Origin: Megaera sp965229545
GTDB lineage: Bacteria; Pseudomonadota; Alphaproteobacteria; Rickettsiales; Rickettsiaceae
Direction: 5' to 3'
DNA length: 64,000 bases
Assembly (NCBI GenBank): GCA_965229545.1
Contig: OZ245887.1
Location: forward strand, 1,488,001 to 1,552,000
The notes beneath the pieces are model-generated. The model was not told the DNA's origin, ran no database searches, and saw only the letters and a program-made list of their open reading frames with translations. Of this stretch, positions 25,966-35,660 are shown piece after piece. The position numbers were made by a program, and so were the translations under genes. The first letter of the stretch is position 1; each line of letters starts with the position of its first letter.

Positions 25966-27255
25966 ATGCAGAAATCAAAGGGTGAACTTAGTAGCAGGAT
26001 ATTGTTTACACTGTCTATATTGCTTGTGTGCAGGGTGGGCTCTTTTATTCCTATTCCTGGTATTGATTCTGTTGCTCTGGCAAGTTTAGCTGAGCAAAGT
26101 CAGGCTGGTATCCTTGGTATGTTTAATATGCTTTCAGGAGGTTCCCTGGGCAGAATGTCTATTTTTGCTCTAGCAATAATGCCTTACATTACTGCTTCTA
26201 TAATTATCCAGTTGATGACAATTGCTTATAAACCCCTAGAAAATCTTAAAAAAGAGGGGGAAACTGGTAGAAGAAAGATAAATCAACTCTCACGGTATTT
26301 AACGGTTTTATTTGCAGCTTTTCAAGCTTATGGTGTAGCGATTGGCCTTGAATCGACTGCAACTCCTTATGGTCCGATTGTTATCATTCCTTCTTTTATC
26401 TTTAAAATTTCGACTATTACGACCTTAGTTGTTGGAACTATGTTTCTTATGTGGCTGGGCGAGCAGATTTCATCGCGCGGCATAGGAAATGGGACCTCTT
26501 TAATAATTTTTGTAGGGATTATTTCTGGACTTCCTAGTGCCGTCATAGGAATGTTTGAGCTATCCAGAAAAGGTGTTATGTCACCTCTGGCAGTCATTTC
26601 TATATGTGCTGGAGTTGTATTAATGATAGCGATTATTGTGTATTTTGAAAGAGCCCAGCGTAAAGTATTAGTACAATATCCAAAGAGACAAGTCGGAAAT
26701 AAGATTTATGGTGGGGAAGCGACTCATCTACCTTTAAAATTAAATACCGCAGGGGTAATACCGCCAATTTTTGCAAGTTCCATATTATTATTTCCTGCTA
26801 CTGTAGCTGGATTTTCTGAAGAAAAATCTGAATTTATAGCTAGTTTATCCCATTATCTAGGTCATGGAAAACCTTTGTTTATACTGTCTTACGTATTTCT
26901 AATAATGTTTTTCAGTTTTTTTTATACGGCTGTTGTGTTCAACTCTGAGGAAACAGCCAATAATTTAAGGAAACACGGAGCTTATGTAGCAGGGAAAAGG
27001 CCTGGTAAAAACACCTCGGAATATTTTGATTATTTGCTTACCAGATTGACTGTAATTGGCGGTTTATATTTATCTGTAGTTTGTGTTGTACCTGAATTAT
27101 TAATGAACAAATATTCTGTAGCTTTTGCTTTAGGAGGAACCAGTTTTTTGATAGTAGTAAATGTAGTTATTGATACTTTTACCCAAATTCAAACTCACTT
27201 ATTTAGTTCCAGATATGAAAATTTAGTAAGGAAAATGAAGTTGAAGGAGAAATGA
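25966..27255 (+). CDS. secY: preprotein translocase subunit SecY
   Basis: This 429-residue protein with ten membrane helices forms the channel of the Sec translocon in the inner membrane. Recognisable segments are FIPIPGID near the first helix, the plug region GGSLGRMSIFALAIMPYITA, PLKLNTAGVIPPIFASSI and KRPGKNTSEYFDYLLTRLT. It lies inside the ribosomal block as in most bacteria. Its TGA overlaps the adk start by 4 bases. Confidence 0.97.
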   Translation: MQKSKGELSSRILFTLSILLVCRVGSFIPIPGIDSVALASLAEQSQAGILGMFNMLSGGSLGRMSIFALAIMPYITASIIIQLMTIAYKPLENLKKEGETGRRKINQLSRYLTVLFAAFQAYGVAIGLESTATPYGPIVIIPSFIFKISTITTLVVGTMFLMWLGEQISSRGIGNGTSLIIFVGIISGLPSAVIGMFELSRKGVMSPLAVISICAGVVLMIAIIVYFERAQRKVLVQYPKRQVGNKIYGGEATHLPLKLNTAGVIPPIFASSILLFPATVAGFSEEKSEFIASLSHYLGHGKPLFILSYVFLIMFFSFFYTAVVFNSEETANNLRKHGAYVAGKRPGKNTSEYFDYLLTRLTVIGGLYLSVVCVVPELLMNKYSVAFALGGTSFLIVVNVVIDTFTQIQTHLFSSRYENLVRKMKLKEK

Positions 27256-27899
27256 CAAAAAAGATTATACTATTGATTGGTCCTCCCGGTTCTGGAAAAG
27301 GTACACAAGGTAAAATCTTGGCGGAAAAATTAATACTTCCTCATATTTCTACTGGTGAAATTTTTAGGAAGATTGCAACAAGTAATACTGAAGAAGCACG
27401 GCTTTTACACGAATATATGGATTCCGGTAGATTAGTGCCTTCTGAATTGGTCAACAGAATGATAAAAAGAGCCGTACTTTCTGATGATTATAAGAAGGGG
27501 TGTATTTTGGATGGTTATCCAAGAAATTTAGAGCAAGCTGAATATTTTAGTAAAAATGTGGATGCGGAAATAAGCTGTATATTTTTCAATCTGACTGATG
27601 AAGTAGCTATAAAAAGAATTGCAGGTAGATATAGCTGCGAATCTTGTGGAAATATATATAATAAGTATTACGATAATCCTAAAGTAGAAGGAGTATGTGA
27701 TAATTGTGGTTCTACTGAGCTAATATTTAGATCTGATGATGAACAAAAAACAGTTTTAACCAGGATGGAAGAGTATAAAAAAGAAACTTTACCTTTAGTG
27801 GATTATTATAAGAAAAAAGAAAAGTTTTTTTATATAAATGCTACTGCTAATAAAGAAGAAGTAACAGAAGAAATAGATTTGATTGCAAAAAGAATTTGA
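27252..27899 (+). CDS. adk: adenylate kinase
   Basis: It interconverts ATP, ADP and AMP. The P-loop GPPGSGKGT is at residues 10-18 and the NMP-binding DGYPRN at 88-92. The LID carries four cysteines (129, 132, 149, 152) in a CxxC...CxxC pattern expected to bind zinc. Length is 215 residues. It is coupled to secY by a 4-base overlap, and rpsM follows after 62 bases. Confidence 0.97.
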   Translation: MTKKIILLIGPPGSGKGTQGKILAEKLILPHISTGEIFRKIATSNTEEARLLHEYMDSGRLVPSELVNRMIKRAVLSDDYKKGCILDGYPRNLEQAEYFSKNVDAEISCIFFNLTDEVAIKRIAGRYSCESCGNIYNKYYDNPKVEGVCDNCGSTELIFRSDDEQKTVLTRMEEYKKETLPLVDYYKKKEKFFYINATANKEEVTEEIDLIAKRI

Positions 27900-27961
27900 C
27901 TTTACCGGATATTTTTATATTATTCTGGTTCTAATTATTTATAAAAATTTGGAGAAATTTT

Positions 27962-28330
27962 GTGGCAAGAATTGCAGGTGTAAATATTCCAGCAAATAAA
28001 AGGTTAGTAATTAGCCTAACATATGTTTATGGTATTGGGCTACCTTCTGCTCAAAAAATTTGTAAGGATGCTGGTATTTCAGAAAGTAAAAGAGTTAAGG
28101 ATTTAGTAGATCAAGAACTAATTACTCTTCGTTCTCTTATAGAAAAGAATTACCAAGTAGAAGGAGATCTAAGAAGGGAAGTCAGTCTTAATATTAAGAA
28201 GAAAAAAGATATGCGTTCTTATGAGGGTTTAAGACATATTAGAAGATTACCAGTTCGTGGTCAGAATACTCATTCTAATGCTAGAACTAGCAAAGGAAAG
28301 CGTATAGCGATTGCTGGAAAAAAACAATAA
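27962..28330 (+). CDS. rpsM: 30S ribosomal protein S13
   Basis: The 122-residue protein starts with GTG and reads ARIAGVNIPANKRLVISLTYVYGIG, then RSYEGLRHIRRLPVRGQ and a basic C-terminal tail that contacts P-site tRNA. A GGAGAAATTTT sequence precedes the GTG and supports this start. No rpmJ or infA gene precedes it here. Confidence 0.96.
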   Translation: MARIAGVNIPANKRLVISLTYVYGIGLPSAQKICKDAGISESKRVKDLVDQELITLRSLIEKNYQVEGDLRREVSLNIKKKKDMRSYEGLRHIRRLPVRGQNTHSNARTSKGKRIAIAGKKQ

Positions 28331-28346
28331 TTTAGGATATAGGTAA

Positions 28347-28730
28347 ATGAGTCCGATTAGCAAAATTAAGAAAAAAAAGAAAAACATTTCACTTGGGGTA
28401 GTGCATATTAAAGCTACTTTTAACAATACTATTGTAACTTTTACGGATATTCAGGGAAATGTAATAGCTATATCTACTGCTGGAGCGCACGGTTTTAAAG
28501 GAGCTAAAAAAGCCACTCCTCACGCGGCGCAATTGACTGTTGATAAAGCTTCCGAAAATGCTAAAGATAATGGTATGAAAACTGTCTCTATAAGAGTCAA
28601 GGGCGCTGGATCTCAACGTGAAGCGGCTATGAGGGCGGTATTTAGTCAGAATTTTGTTGTAACTTCAATCACTGATGTTTCTGGAGTTGCCCATAACGGC
28701 GTTAGACCGCCGAAGAGGAGAAGGGTATAG
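28347..28730 (+). CDS. rpsK: 30S ribosomal protein S11
   Basis: The 127-residue protein of the 30S platform has the conserved GVVHIKATFNNTIVTFTD, FKGAKKATPHAAQ and C-terminal DVSGVAHNGVRPPKRRRV. It is 32 bases upstream of rpoA. Confidence 0.97.
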   Translation: MSPISKIKKKKKNISLGVVHIKATFNNTIVTFTDIQGNVIAISTAGAHGFKGAKKATPHAAQLTVDKASENAKDNGMKTVSIRVKGAGSQREAAMRAVFSQNFVVTSITDVSGVAHNGVRPPKRRRV

Positions 28731-28762
28731 TTTTAAGCAACATTAGAGAAAAGGATAAGGAT

Positions 28763-29788
28763 ATGCTATCACTAAATAAAAACTGGAATTCGCTAATTAA
28801 ACCATCGAAAATCATTTGTACCGATTCGGATATAGAAGATAAAATTAATGTTGCTAATATAGGTGTTGAACCGTTAGAACGTGGATTTGGTCAAACTTTA
28901 GGTAATGCTCTAAGAAGGGTTTTGCTTTCTTCCCTGCAAGGTGCTGCTATTACTGCAATGAAAATTCCAGGGGTAGTACATGAATTTTCTTCAAAATCAG
29001 GTGTCAAAGAGGATGTTATTGACTTAATCTTGAATGTAAAGAATATAGCAATTAGGATGCATAGTTCAGAGAAAAGAATTATTAGGCTTAATGCTAAAGG
29101 ACCGTGTGTCATAACTGCCGGGATGATAGAAACCCCAAGTGATGTTGAGATATTGAACCCTGATCAAAAAATTTGTACCTTATCCAAGGATGCCGAACTT
29201 GATATAGAGTTTTATTGTGAAACTGGTAGAGGATATGTTCCTGCTAGCAGCGCTAAAGAAAAAGATCTACCGATAGGAGTTGTAACTATTGATGCTTTAT
29301 TTAGCCCGGTAAAAAAAGTATCATATAAAGTAGAGGATACTCGTGTAGGACAGGTAACCGATTATGATAAGTTAATAATGACTGTTGAAACCAATGGTTC
29401 TATTACACCGGAGATGGCAATAGCATTAGCTGCTAGAATCCTTCAGGATCAATTAGATTTATTTGTAACTTTTGAAGAGGAAGAAGAAGAGAAAGCAGAG
29501 GTTTCAAGAGAATTAGAATTCAATCCTGTTCTTTTGAAAAAGGTTAGCCATCTTGAACTTTCCGTTAGATCACAGAACTGTTTGCAGAATGATAATATAG
29601 TATATATTGGAGATCTTGTAATAAAGACAGAAGCAGAGATGTTGAAAACTCAAAATTTTGGAAGAAAATCTCTTAATGAAATAAAAGAAATTTTATCCAA
29701 GTTTAATCTGAAGTTTGGTATGGACATTCCCGGTTGGCCGCCAGAAAATGTTGAAGAACTAGCCAAAAAGTATGAAGACCCATATTAA
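28763..29788 (+). CDS. rpoA: RNA polymerase subunit alpha
   Basis: This 341-residue subunit starts polymerase assembly and contacts upstream promoter DNA and activators. The N-terminal dimerisation domain has EPLERGFGQTLGNALRRVLLSSLQG-type sequence (LERGFGQTLGNALRRVLL). The C-terminal domain (about 255-341) has LELSVRSQNCL and GRKSLNEIKE. Between rpoA and rplQ there is a 115-base spacer. Confidence 0.97.
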   Translation: MLSLNKNWNSLIKPSKIICTDSDIEDKINVANIGVEPLERGFGQTLGNALRRVLLSSLQGAAITAMKIPGVVHEFSSKSGVKEDVIDLILNVKNIAIRMHSSEKRIIRLNAKGPCVITAGMIETPSDVEILNPDQKICTLSKDAELDIEFYCETGRGYVPASSAKEKDLPIGVVTIDALFSPVKKVSYKVEDTRVGQVTDYDKLIMTVETNGSITPEMAIALAARILQDQLDLFVTFEEEEEEKAEVSRELEFNPVLLKKVSHLELSVRSQNCLQNDNIVYIGDLVIKTEAEMLKTQNFGRKSLNEIKEILSKFNLKFGMDIPGWPPENVEELAKKYEDPY

Positions 29789-29903
29789 ATGTGGTGTTAG
29801 TAGAGCAATAAAACACTCTTGTAATTAAGACATTAATTAGGTGAACCTTTGGTGATAATAAAAGCTGAAGTCAATATAATCTGAAGACATTTAGGTATAG
29901 AAA

Positions 29904-30326
29904 ATGCGTCATAAGTTAAAAGGAAGAAAATTAAATAGAACAAGTAGTCACCGAATGGCAATGTTTGCAAATATGGCAACATCTTTAATTATGAATGAGC
30001 AAATCAAGACTACTGTTACAAAAGCTAAAGAATTAAGGCCTTTTGTCGAAGTTTTGGTTACTAAGGCAAAAAAAAGCACTATTGCTGTTAGAAGAGAGAT
30101 CATATCAAAAATTAAAGATAAAGAAGCAGCGGAAAAACTCATTTCTGTACTGGCTAATAGATACAAAGAAAGAGCAGGTGGTTACACTAGAATAGTCAAG
30201 GCCGGCTTTAGATATGGTGACGCAGCACCAGTTGCTTATATTGAATTTGTTGATAGAGATATAAATGCAAAGGGTTCTAAGACTCCTAAAATAGAACAAC
30301 AAATAGCACAAGAAACTCAAGAATAA
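29904..30326 (+). CDS. rplQ: 50S ribosomal protein L17
   Basis: The 140-residue protein reads MRHKLKGRKLNRTSSHR at the start and GGYTRIVKAGFRYGDAAPVAYIEF later, followed by a short polar tail. It is located near the tunnel exit and closes the alpha-operon order rpsM-rpsK-rpoA-rplQ. Confidence 0.96.
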   Translation: MRHKLKGRKLNRTSSHRMAMFANMATSLIMNEQIKTTVTKAKELRPFVEVLVTKAKKSTIAVRREIISKIKDKEAAEKLISVLANRYKERAGGYTRIVKAGFRYGDAAPVAYIEFVDRDINAKGSKTPKIEQQIAQETQE

Positions 30327-30338
30327 GAGCATAAAATT

Positions 30339-30620
30339 ATGGCAAATCATTCATCTACGGAAAAAGCTATAAGAAAAATAGCAAAAAAATCGGCTATTAA
30401 TAGAAATAGAAGGACGAGAATTAGGACTTATGTTAAGAGATCCCTTTTAGCCATCGAATCTGGTTCAAAAGAAGAAGCTAGTAAAGTTCTTATCGCTACC
30501 CAATCAGAAATAATGTACGGAGTATCAAAAGGGCTAATCAAAAAAAATACCGCTTCAAGAAAAATTAGCCGTCTTGCAAAGAAACTTAAAGCAATATCTG
30601 TTACGAGTAAGTCAGAATAG
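30339..30620 (+). CDS. rpsT: 30S ribosomal protein S20
   Basis: This 93-residue basic helical protein binds 16S rRNA. It reads MANHSSTEKAIRKIAKKSAINR, then LIKKNTASRKISRLAKKLKA. It starts 12 bases after rplQ, so it probably shares that transcript. rpsT is usually a separate gene elsewhere, so this is a local addition to the block. Accessory DNA begins directly after it. Confidence 0.94.
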   Translation: MANHSSTEKAIRKIAKKSAINRNRRTRIRTYVKRSLLAIESGSKEEASKVLIATQSEIMYGVSKGLIKKNTASRKISRLAKKLKAISVTSKSE

Positions 30621-30656
30621 AGTATAACCAGAGTTAATCATCTTTGAACCTTAAAG

Positions 30657-31390
30657 TTAAATAGCATTTTCTTTTTCGATCAATAAGTTCGCTATAGCTT
30701 TAATATTATTCATACGTAAGGCATCATAGCGTTCAAGCTCATCTTCATCAGTCCTAGTAGTCTGGAACTCCTCAAAACCATCCAAATCTATGACCAAGTA
30801 ATGTAAAGGCGTTGCACCCTGTTTGTCTCGGATGCTAACGTTTGCTCCAGTCTTAACTAATAACTCGACCGCTTGCAAATTTGACCGGCCCGTGGCCGTA
30901 TCTAAAGCAGACATTTCATCCCTCTTCGTCTCTCAAATTTAGGTCCCACCCATTGTCAATTAATAACTGCATAAGGGGAAGGTATTGATCTCTTGCACCA
31001 AAAAATTTTAGATTAGTTGCCGCATTAAGAAGAGTCTCGATTCTGCGATTAGTAGCACTGGCATCGGTGCCTTTTTTAATCAATAGATCAGCTATAGCTT
31101 CAATTTTGCTGATGTTCGGCCTATCGTATCTGTTTGGTCTAAATTTACCATCTCCGTGGTCAAAATAATTCTTCTAATCCCATATCAATGCATTTAATGG
31201 CGTTTCTTCGTATATATTTTTGATATTAACATTTGCCCCAGCCTTAAGTAATAGTTTAATTGCACTGAAATTGAACATGGTGCACGCTATGTGTAAAGGG
31301 GTATCACCGGTCTTTGGATTTTGCCGATTTACATCAGCTCCCTTTTCAATTAATAACTGAATAATCGGTAGGTATTTTCTTCTAGTTCAG
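30657..31390 (-). pseudogene. ankyrin-repeat protein pseudogene
   Basis: The minus strand reads ankyrin repeats such as TGDTPLHIACTMFNFSAIKL followed by LLKAGANVNIKN, and further on GATPLHYLVIDLDG and LQAVELLVKTGANV. A TAG at 31174-31176 and a frame change near 30914 break the gene. The last 85-residue part (30657-30914) is open and contains about two repeats. The 5' end is cut off by IS21 copy 2 at 31391. Ankyrin proteins in Rickettsiales are often host-interaction factors, but this one cannot be made whole. Confidence 0.75.
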
Positions 31391-31448
31391 TGTTGTGCGC
31401 CAGGTATTTTAGTCCACCCCTTGCGCCAGATGAGAAGTCCACTTTATA

Positions 31449-32220
31449 CTAACTTTTTTGTATCATATTGTCATCCTCCATTTTAAATTTTGGCATAAAA
31501 TTTTTTCGGTAAGAATCACCCTCTAATACTACTCTATACGAATTATTAACTATTCTATCCAAAGCAGCGTTAGCTATAACAGGATCAAAAAATATTTCTG
31601 CCCATGTTTCAATTTTCCTATTTGTGGTAATGATCAGACTAGCATTTATATGCACGGCCGCTAATTAAATCATATAAGTCAGATGATTGTTCTGCTGACA
31701 AAGTTTTTAAGCCGAAGTCATCTAAAATCAATAAATCAACTTTTGTGTATCGCTTAAAAATGACATCATAAGTAAAATCGGTTCTAGAGCGATAAAATTC
31801 ATTGAGTAGTTCGTTGCTCCTTATAAACTTTACCTTTTTATTGCGCTGGCAAGCTAACATTCCAAGAGCTTGAGATAAGTGCGTTTTACCAGTACCTACC
31901 GGCCCCATAATGATTACATGGTTCTTTTCTTTGATAAATTTTGCAGTCATTAAGTCATTAATTGCATGTCTAATTTTGAGTGAATATCGTTTTAAATCAA
32001 ACCCTTCAAATGTTTTTGTTTCTTCAAATTTTGCTTGGACAACTCTTCTTTGCAGAGAGCTTTGATCTCTATTATCCACCTCATCTTGGAATAGCATTAA
32101 AAGCAGTTCTTCATATGGCATTGCAGCGTCTCTGGCTTGCCTTAGCCTGCTATCCAAACTATCAGATATTCCAGATAACTTAAGTTGTTGTACCAAATTA
32201 TCGAGTTGCAAGTTAGGCAT
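31449..32220 (-). pseudogene. istB: frameshifted IstB (IS21 copy 2)
   Basis: This is nearly identical to the intact istB at 2022-2792, with GPVGTGKT as Walker A. One extra A in the sequence GCCGCTAATTAAATC (near 31661) shifts the frame in the region coding DLIAAVHINAS, splitting it into a 193-residue N-terminal part and a 68-residue C-terminal part. IstA from this element could still act with IstB supplied by copy 1. Confidence 0.9.
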
Positions 32221-32246
32221 AATTAGCCTCCATATCAGAGCTATAT

Positions 32247-33740
32247 TTAAGCATTAGCCTTAATATTCTTCACTTTGCCGCCTTCAATATTAGGAATAGA
32301 GTACTGATCCAGTTTATTTTTTAAAATATTGGATATAGCCTCATAAGTATAATTATCATAAGACACAGCTCGCAAACATGCAGCTTCTAGTCTGTCATTA
32401 CCGTATGTCTGCGATAATCTTAAAATACCTTGAACTTTACGTAGTGATATTCTACCGCCTGATGCAAGAATTCTGCTTATTACCTGGTATGTAGAATTAC
32501 CTATGCCTTTAGCACAACTTAAACATTTCTCAGGATTATTCTCTAAATAATATAAAGCAGATTTTGGGTAATCTTTTTCGTCGGTAATCCATTGACCTTT
32601 ATTACAATTCCTCGGATGGGTTTTTATGATCTGGTGTTTATAATAAGCTGTAACGGTCTTTAGCCCAATACGAATACTAACCTCTTCCCCGATATATTTT
32701 GTTGGCACCGAATAAAAATTACCTTTGACCATAAAATGGTGATCTTTTTGTACTGTGCAGGTAGTCCAAATCGGCATATCAAAAATACCTGACGGTATAG
32801 GAAGTAAACATTCCTTTTCTTCCAATAAAAATGTATCAATTGGCTTTGATCCTGTTGTAGTACATATTCTATGTGATATTTCATTTTTACACCACTTGAT
32901 CGCTTCAATATTAGCCTCTATAATATTGCTATATGATTTACCGGCTATAAGTTGTTCTCTAACTATCCTAATAGAGCGCTCCACTTTGCCTTTATGCTCC
33001 GGCTTAAAAACTTTAGTTGGATCTATTGTAAAACCATAAAACCTTGATAATTCTGAATAAGTCTCATTTAAAGTATGGTCATAAATATCAGGTTTAATGA
33101 CCCCGGCTTTTAAATTATCCAATATTACTCTACTGGGTACACCACCAAAAAAGTTGAAAGCATTTACATGGAGCTGAGCCCAATTAACTTGGTCCTGTGA
33201 AAAAGTAAACTCTACGTAACGATAACGACTATTGGACAGAGTCATTACAAAAGCATAAAGTTTTCTATTTTTACCATTAACATCCTGAATCTTGCCAATA
33301 TAACCAAAATCTACCTGAGCTTCTTGACCCGGTTCAGTCTTTATATGAATAGTACTCTTGGGTAGCTTAGGAAAAGCTTTTTGAATATATCGGTTAATAC
33401 TCCGATTACTTACTTTCACACCTTCTGATAATAGTAAACGCCGAATTTGGGTGTGGGTTATACTTCTTTGTTTTAGCCAGTTCCCTATTGCCTCATTATA
33501 TTCTGCAAGCATTATCATCGCAGATGCTTTCTGTATAGGTTCGTTCTTATATAATTTTTCTTCAACCTTGATTGCTATCCTGTTTAATTCAGAATCACTA
33601 GCTAAAATACTGAGATTTTCTTGTCTTGCTAACTCAATATATTTTCTTATTGTATCCCTCGATAGATCAAATGATCTGGCTATCTGTCTTTGGCTGTTAC
33701 CTTTGATGTGCTGGTACAGCACTTCTCTAATTGTTGACAT
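32247..33740 (-). CDS. istA: IS21 transposase IstA (copy 2)
   Basis: This 497-residue copy is almost identical to IstA of copy 1, with scattered substitutions (for example RRLLLSEG for WRLLLSEG). The N-terminal helix-turn-helix and the integrase core residues in AQVDFGYIG, VILDNLKAG and HKGKVERS are kept. The frame is intact from MSTIREVL, but its partner istB is broken. Confidence 0.9.
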   Translation of the reverse strand: MSTIREVLYQHIKGNSQRQIARSFDLSRDTIRKYIELARQENLSILASDSELNRIAIKVEEKLYKNEPIQKASAMIMLAEYNEAIGNWLKQRSITHTQIRRLLLSEGVKVSNRSINRYIQKAFPKLPKSTIHIKTEPGQEAQVDFGYIGKIQDVNGKNRKLYAFVMTLSNSRYRYVEFTFSQDQVNWAQLHVNAFNFFGGVPSRVILDNLKAGVIKPDIYDHTLNETYSELSRFYGFTIDPTKVFKPEHKGKVERSIRIVREQLIAGKSYSNIIEANIEAIKWCKNEISHRICTTTGSKPIDTFLLEEKECLLPIPSGIFDMPIWTTCTVQKDHHFMVKGNFYSVPTKYIGEEVSIRIGLKTVTAYYKHQIIKTHPRNCNKGQWITDEKDYPKSALYYLENNPEKCLSCAKGIGNSTYQVISRILASGGRISLRKVQGILRLSQTYGNDRLEAACLRAVSYDNYTYEAISNILKNKLDQYSIPNIEGGKVKNIKANA

Positions 33741-33853
33741 ACTATATTTCCTTATTCAATTTAATTTAAACTCTAATTTAGTTAACAAATAAATTAACTA
33801 AATTAGCATTGTTCTTTTCTTTTGAAAGTGGACTTCTCACCTGGCGCACAACA

Positions 33854-34104
33854 ACTACCAATGCGATAGAATCGATAAATCGTCAAATCAGAAAAATCAT
33901 CAACAATAAAGGGGTTTTTCCAGATGATAAGTCTATTTTAAAAATCGTATTTTTGGCTCTAAAAAATGCTGCCAAAAAATGGACCATGCCGATTAAAAAT
34001 TGGTCTTTGGCATTGAATCAATTTGAAATTTTATGCGGGGATTTTAGGCATGATTTACTGGAATTAAAAAATACAACAACTTACACAAAATAAATGATTG
34101 ACTC
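33854..34104 (+). pseudogene. IS256 transposase C-terminal remnant and element end (IS256-2)
   Basis: On the plus strand, directly after the IS21 end, the sequence reads TTNAIESINRQIRKIINNKG and continues to the transposase stop at 34091-34093. The element's terminal sequence, ending GATTGACTC at 34104, follows. All earlier transposase sequence is missing. The right boundary abuts an IS481 transposase fragment, so IS256 had inserted into IS481 before IS21 removed most of it. Confidence 0.8.
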
Positions 34105-34578
34105 ATTTCGCCCGTTGCCTCACGCTTGTTTTTTGCCTTTTCAAGTGCAGCAAGCTGCACATCGTTGAGAACAATACCGTCATTGGCAACCTTTGCCTTC
34201 CAAAGCCCTGAGACGTTTTTTAAAGTTCTCTAAATCGTTACGTAACCAGATAGACCTTACGCCACCTCCAGAGAGGATAATACCCCGTTTCCGTAGCTCA
34301 TTTGCAGCTCTTTCACGCCCGTAAGCCGGAAAGTCCACAGCCATATTAATTACAGCATCTTCCACATTAGCAGGTACACGATTCTTCAGGCAAGGTTTTT
34401 TACGATTCATCTCAAACATGGCTTCTTCTCCACCTTGGTCGTAGAGTTCTTTGTAACGATAAAATGTATCTCTACTATAGCCCATGACTTTGCACGCTTG
34501 GGATACATTCCCTAAATGTTCTGCAAGTTGTAATAAACCAACTCTTGGCTTTATGATTTTTTCTTGATATATTGTCAT
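34105..34578 (-). pseudogene. truncated IS481-family transposase
   Basis: Starting at the ATG at 34578 with a good GGAG site upstream, the frame reads MTIYQEKIIKPRVGLLQLAE, then VMGYSRDTFYRYKELYDQGG and PAYGRERAANELRKRG, the helix-turn-helix N-terminal half of an IS481 transposase. Near 34185 the frame shifts and continues ANDGIVLNDVQLAALEKAKN until IS256 sequence begins at 34104. The whole DDE catalytic half is gone. The outer end of the IS481, with CTGTCAGATCAAGTC, is at 34661-34675. Confidence 0.8.
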
Positions 34579-34699
34579 CTGACAGTCTCCTTTTTTGAGG
34601 TTGTTAAAATTATTGCCGGGTACGATGCTATCTAATATTTTCGTACCCAACAATCCTTAACTGTCAGATCAAGTCTTTACTTTTACATATTATTTTATC

Positions 34700-35284
34700 A
34701 TGGAATGTACTTCACCCATTTATTTCTATATAAATTTTATCTATTGTTCTGATATCTTAAAATCATTCGGCCTGACTTTTCCTGATGTTATACAACATAA
34801 TTTCGTTTTATCTGGTGTGAATTTTTTGAACGCAGTGTTATTAACGATATTTGTATCTAAGATTCATCCTATAAGGCTTTTACAATATAAATTTATTTTA
34901 TCCATTCCTTTTATTTTATCTTTTCCGTTTTTATATACAATCATTACCTCTGAAACTCAATTATTTGTCTTACAAACTCTGCTTATTTTATTAGGGTGTA
35001 CAGCTTTCCCTGCAAATCCTGTTATATTTCAGCATTTTCCAATTTTACGAAGATTCACCGCTTCCACTTTTACCTTTGCTGTAGCAAAGGCAGTTACATA
35101 CTGTATAACAGCTTTTGGGATAATTTACCTATTTAAAAATTTTAGCCATAAGGAGCTTTTAATTTTGTTAATTCCAGTTAATATAGGGTATGCTTTTGCG
35201 TTAAATTTTTTTAGGAAACTAGAAATTCAAAATAATTCCTTTCCTTTTTTTAATAAGAGAACTCTTGAGACCGAAACTTATTAA
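34700..35284 (+). pseudogene. C-terminal fragment of an MFS transporter (ProP-like)
   Basis: The 194-residue frame has about five hydrophobic helices. The segment FPANPVIFQHFPILRRFTAS resembles the region around LVELFPTRVRFTAVALSY in the ProP protein at 55648. It corresponds to only the last third to half of a 12-helix major facilitator protein. An IS481 end lies directly upstream (to 34675), which probably removed the N-terminal part. It is not expected to transport anything. Rickettsiae carry many ProP paralogues, some decayed. Confidence 0.6.
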
Positions 35285-35660
35285 GAGGTATTAAAGAAAT
35301 ATCACGTAAAGTATCTGCAAGTTTTTTATTTTCCATATAGAAACAAGTTAGCAGCATATGCTTTATTGTTTCTTTGTAAATTTTTCCTGTTTTTCTGGAC
35401 TCTGAGATTTTATAATCTGTATGTTATGCAATCTATCAAATAACTTTATTAATAAAACTTCCTTATCCTTTAAATGGTAAGCGTTATTCAAAATCTCTTC
35501 TACACTTAATTTTGTTCCATCTGGCCTATCACGGGTAAGCCTGTCAACCATTTCAGCTATTCTCTCTCCAAAAGTACCCTGTATCATCTCTGCAGTAACT
35601 TCCGTATCTTCGATAATATCATGTAATATACTAGCGGCTATTACATCCATTTTTAGCTTA

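Larger units (their letters stand above)
31391..33853 (-). mobile_element. IS21-family insertion sequence, copy 2
   Basis: It begins TGTTGTGCGCCAGG and ends GGCGCACAACA. It is nearly identical to copy 1 but lacks about 25 bases near the right end, between two GGCGCA repeats, so one internal end repeat is missing. The left flank is the ankyrin pseudogene and the right flank is IS256 transposase, so the flanks do not match. A frameshift in istB makes it non-autonomous. Confidence 0.85.
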
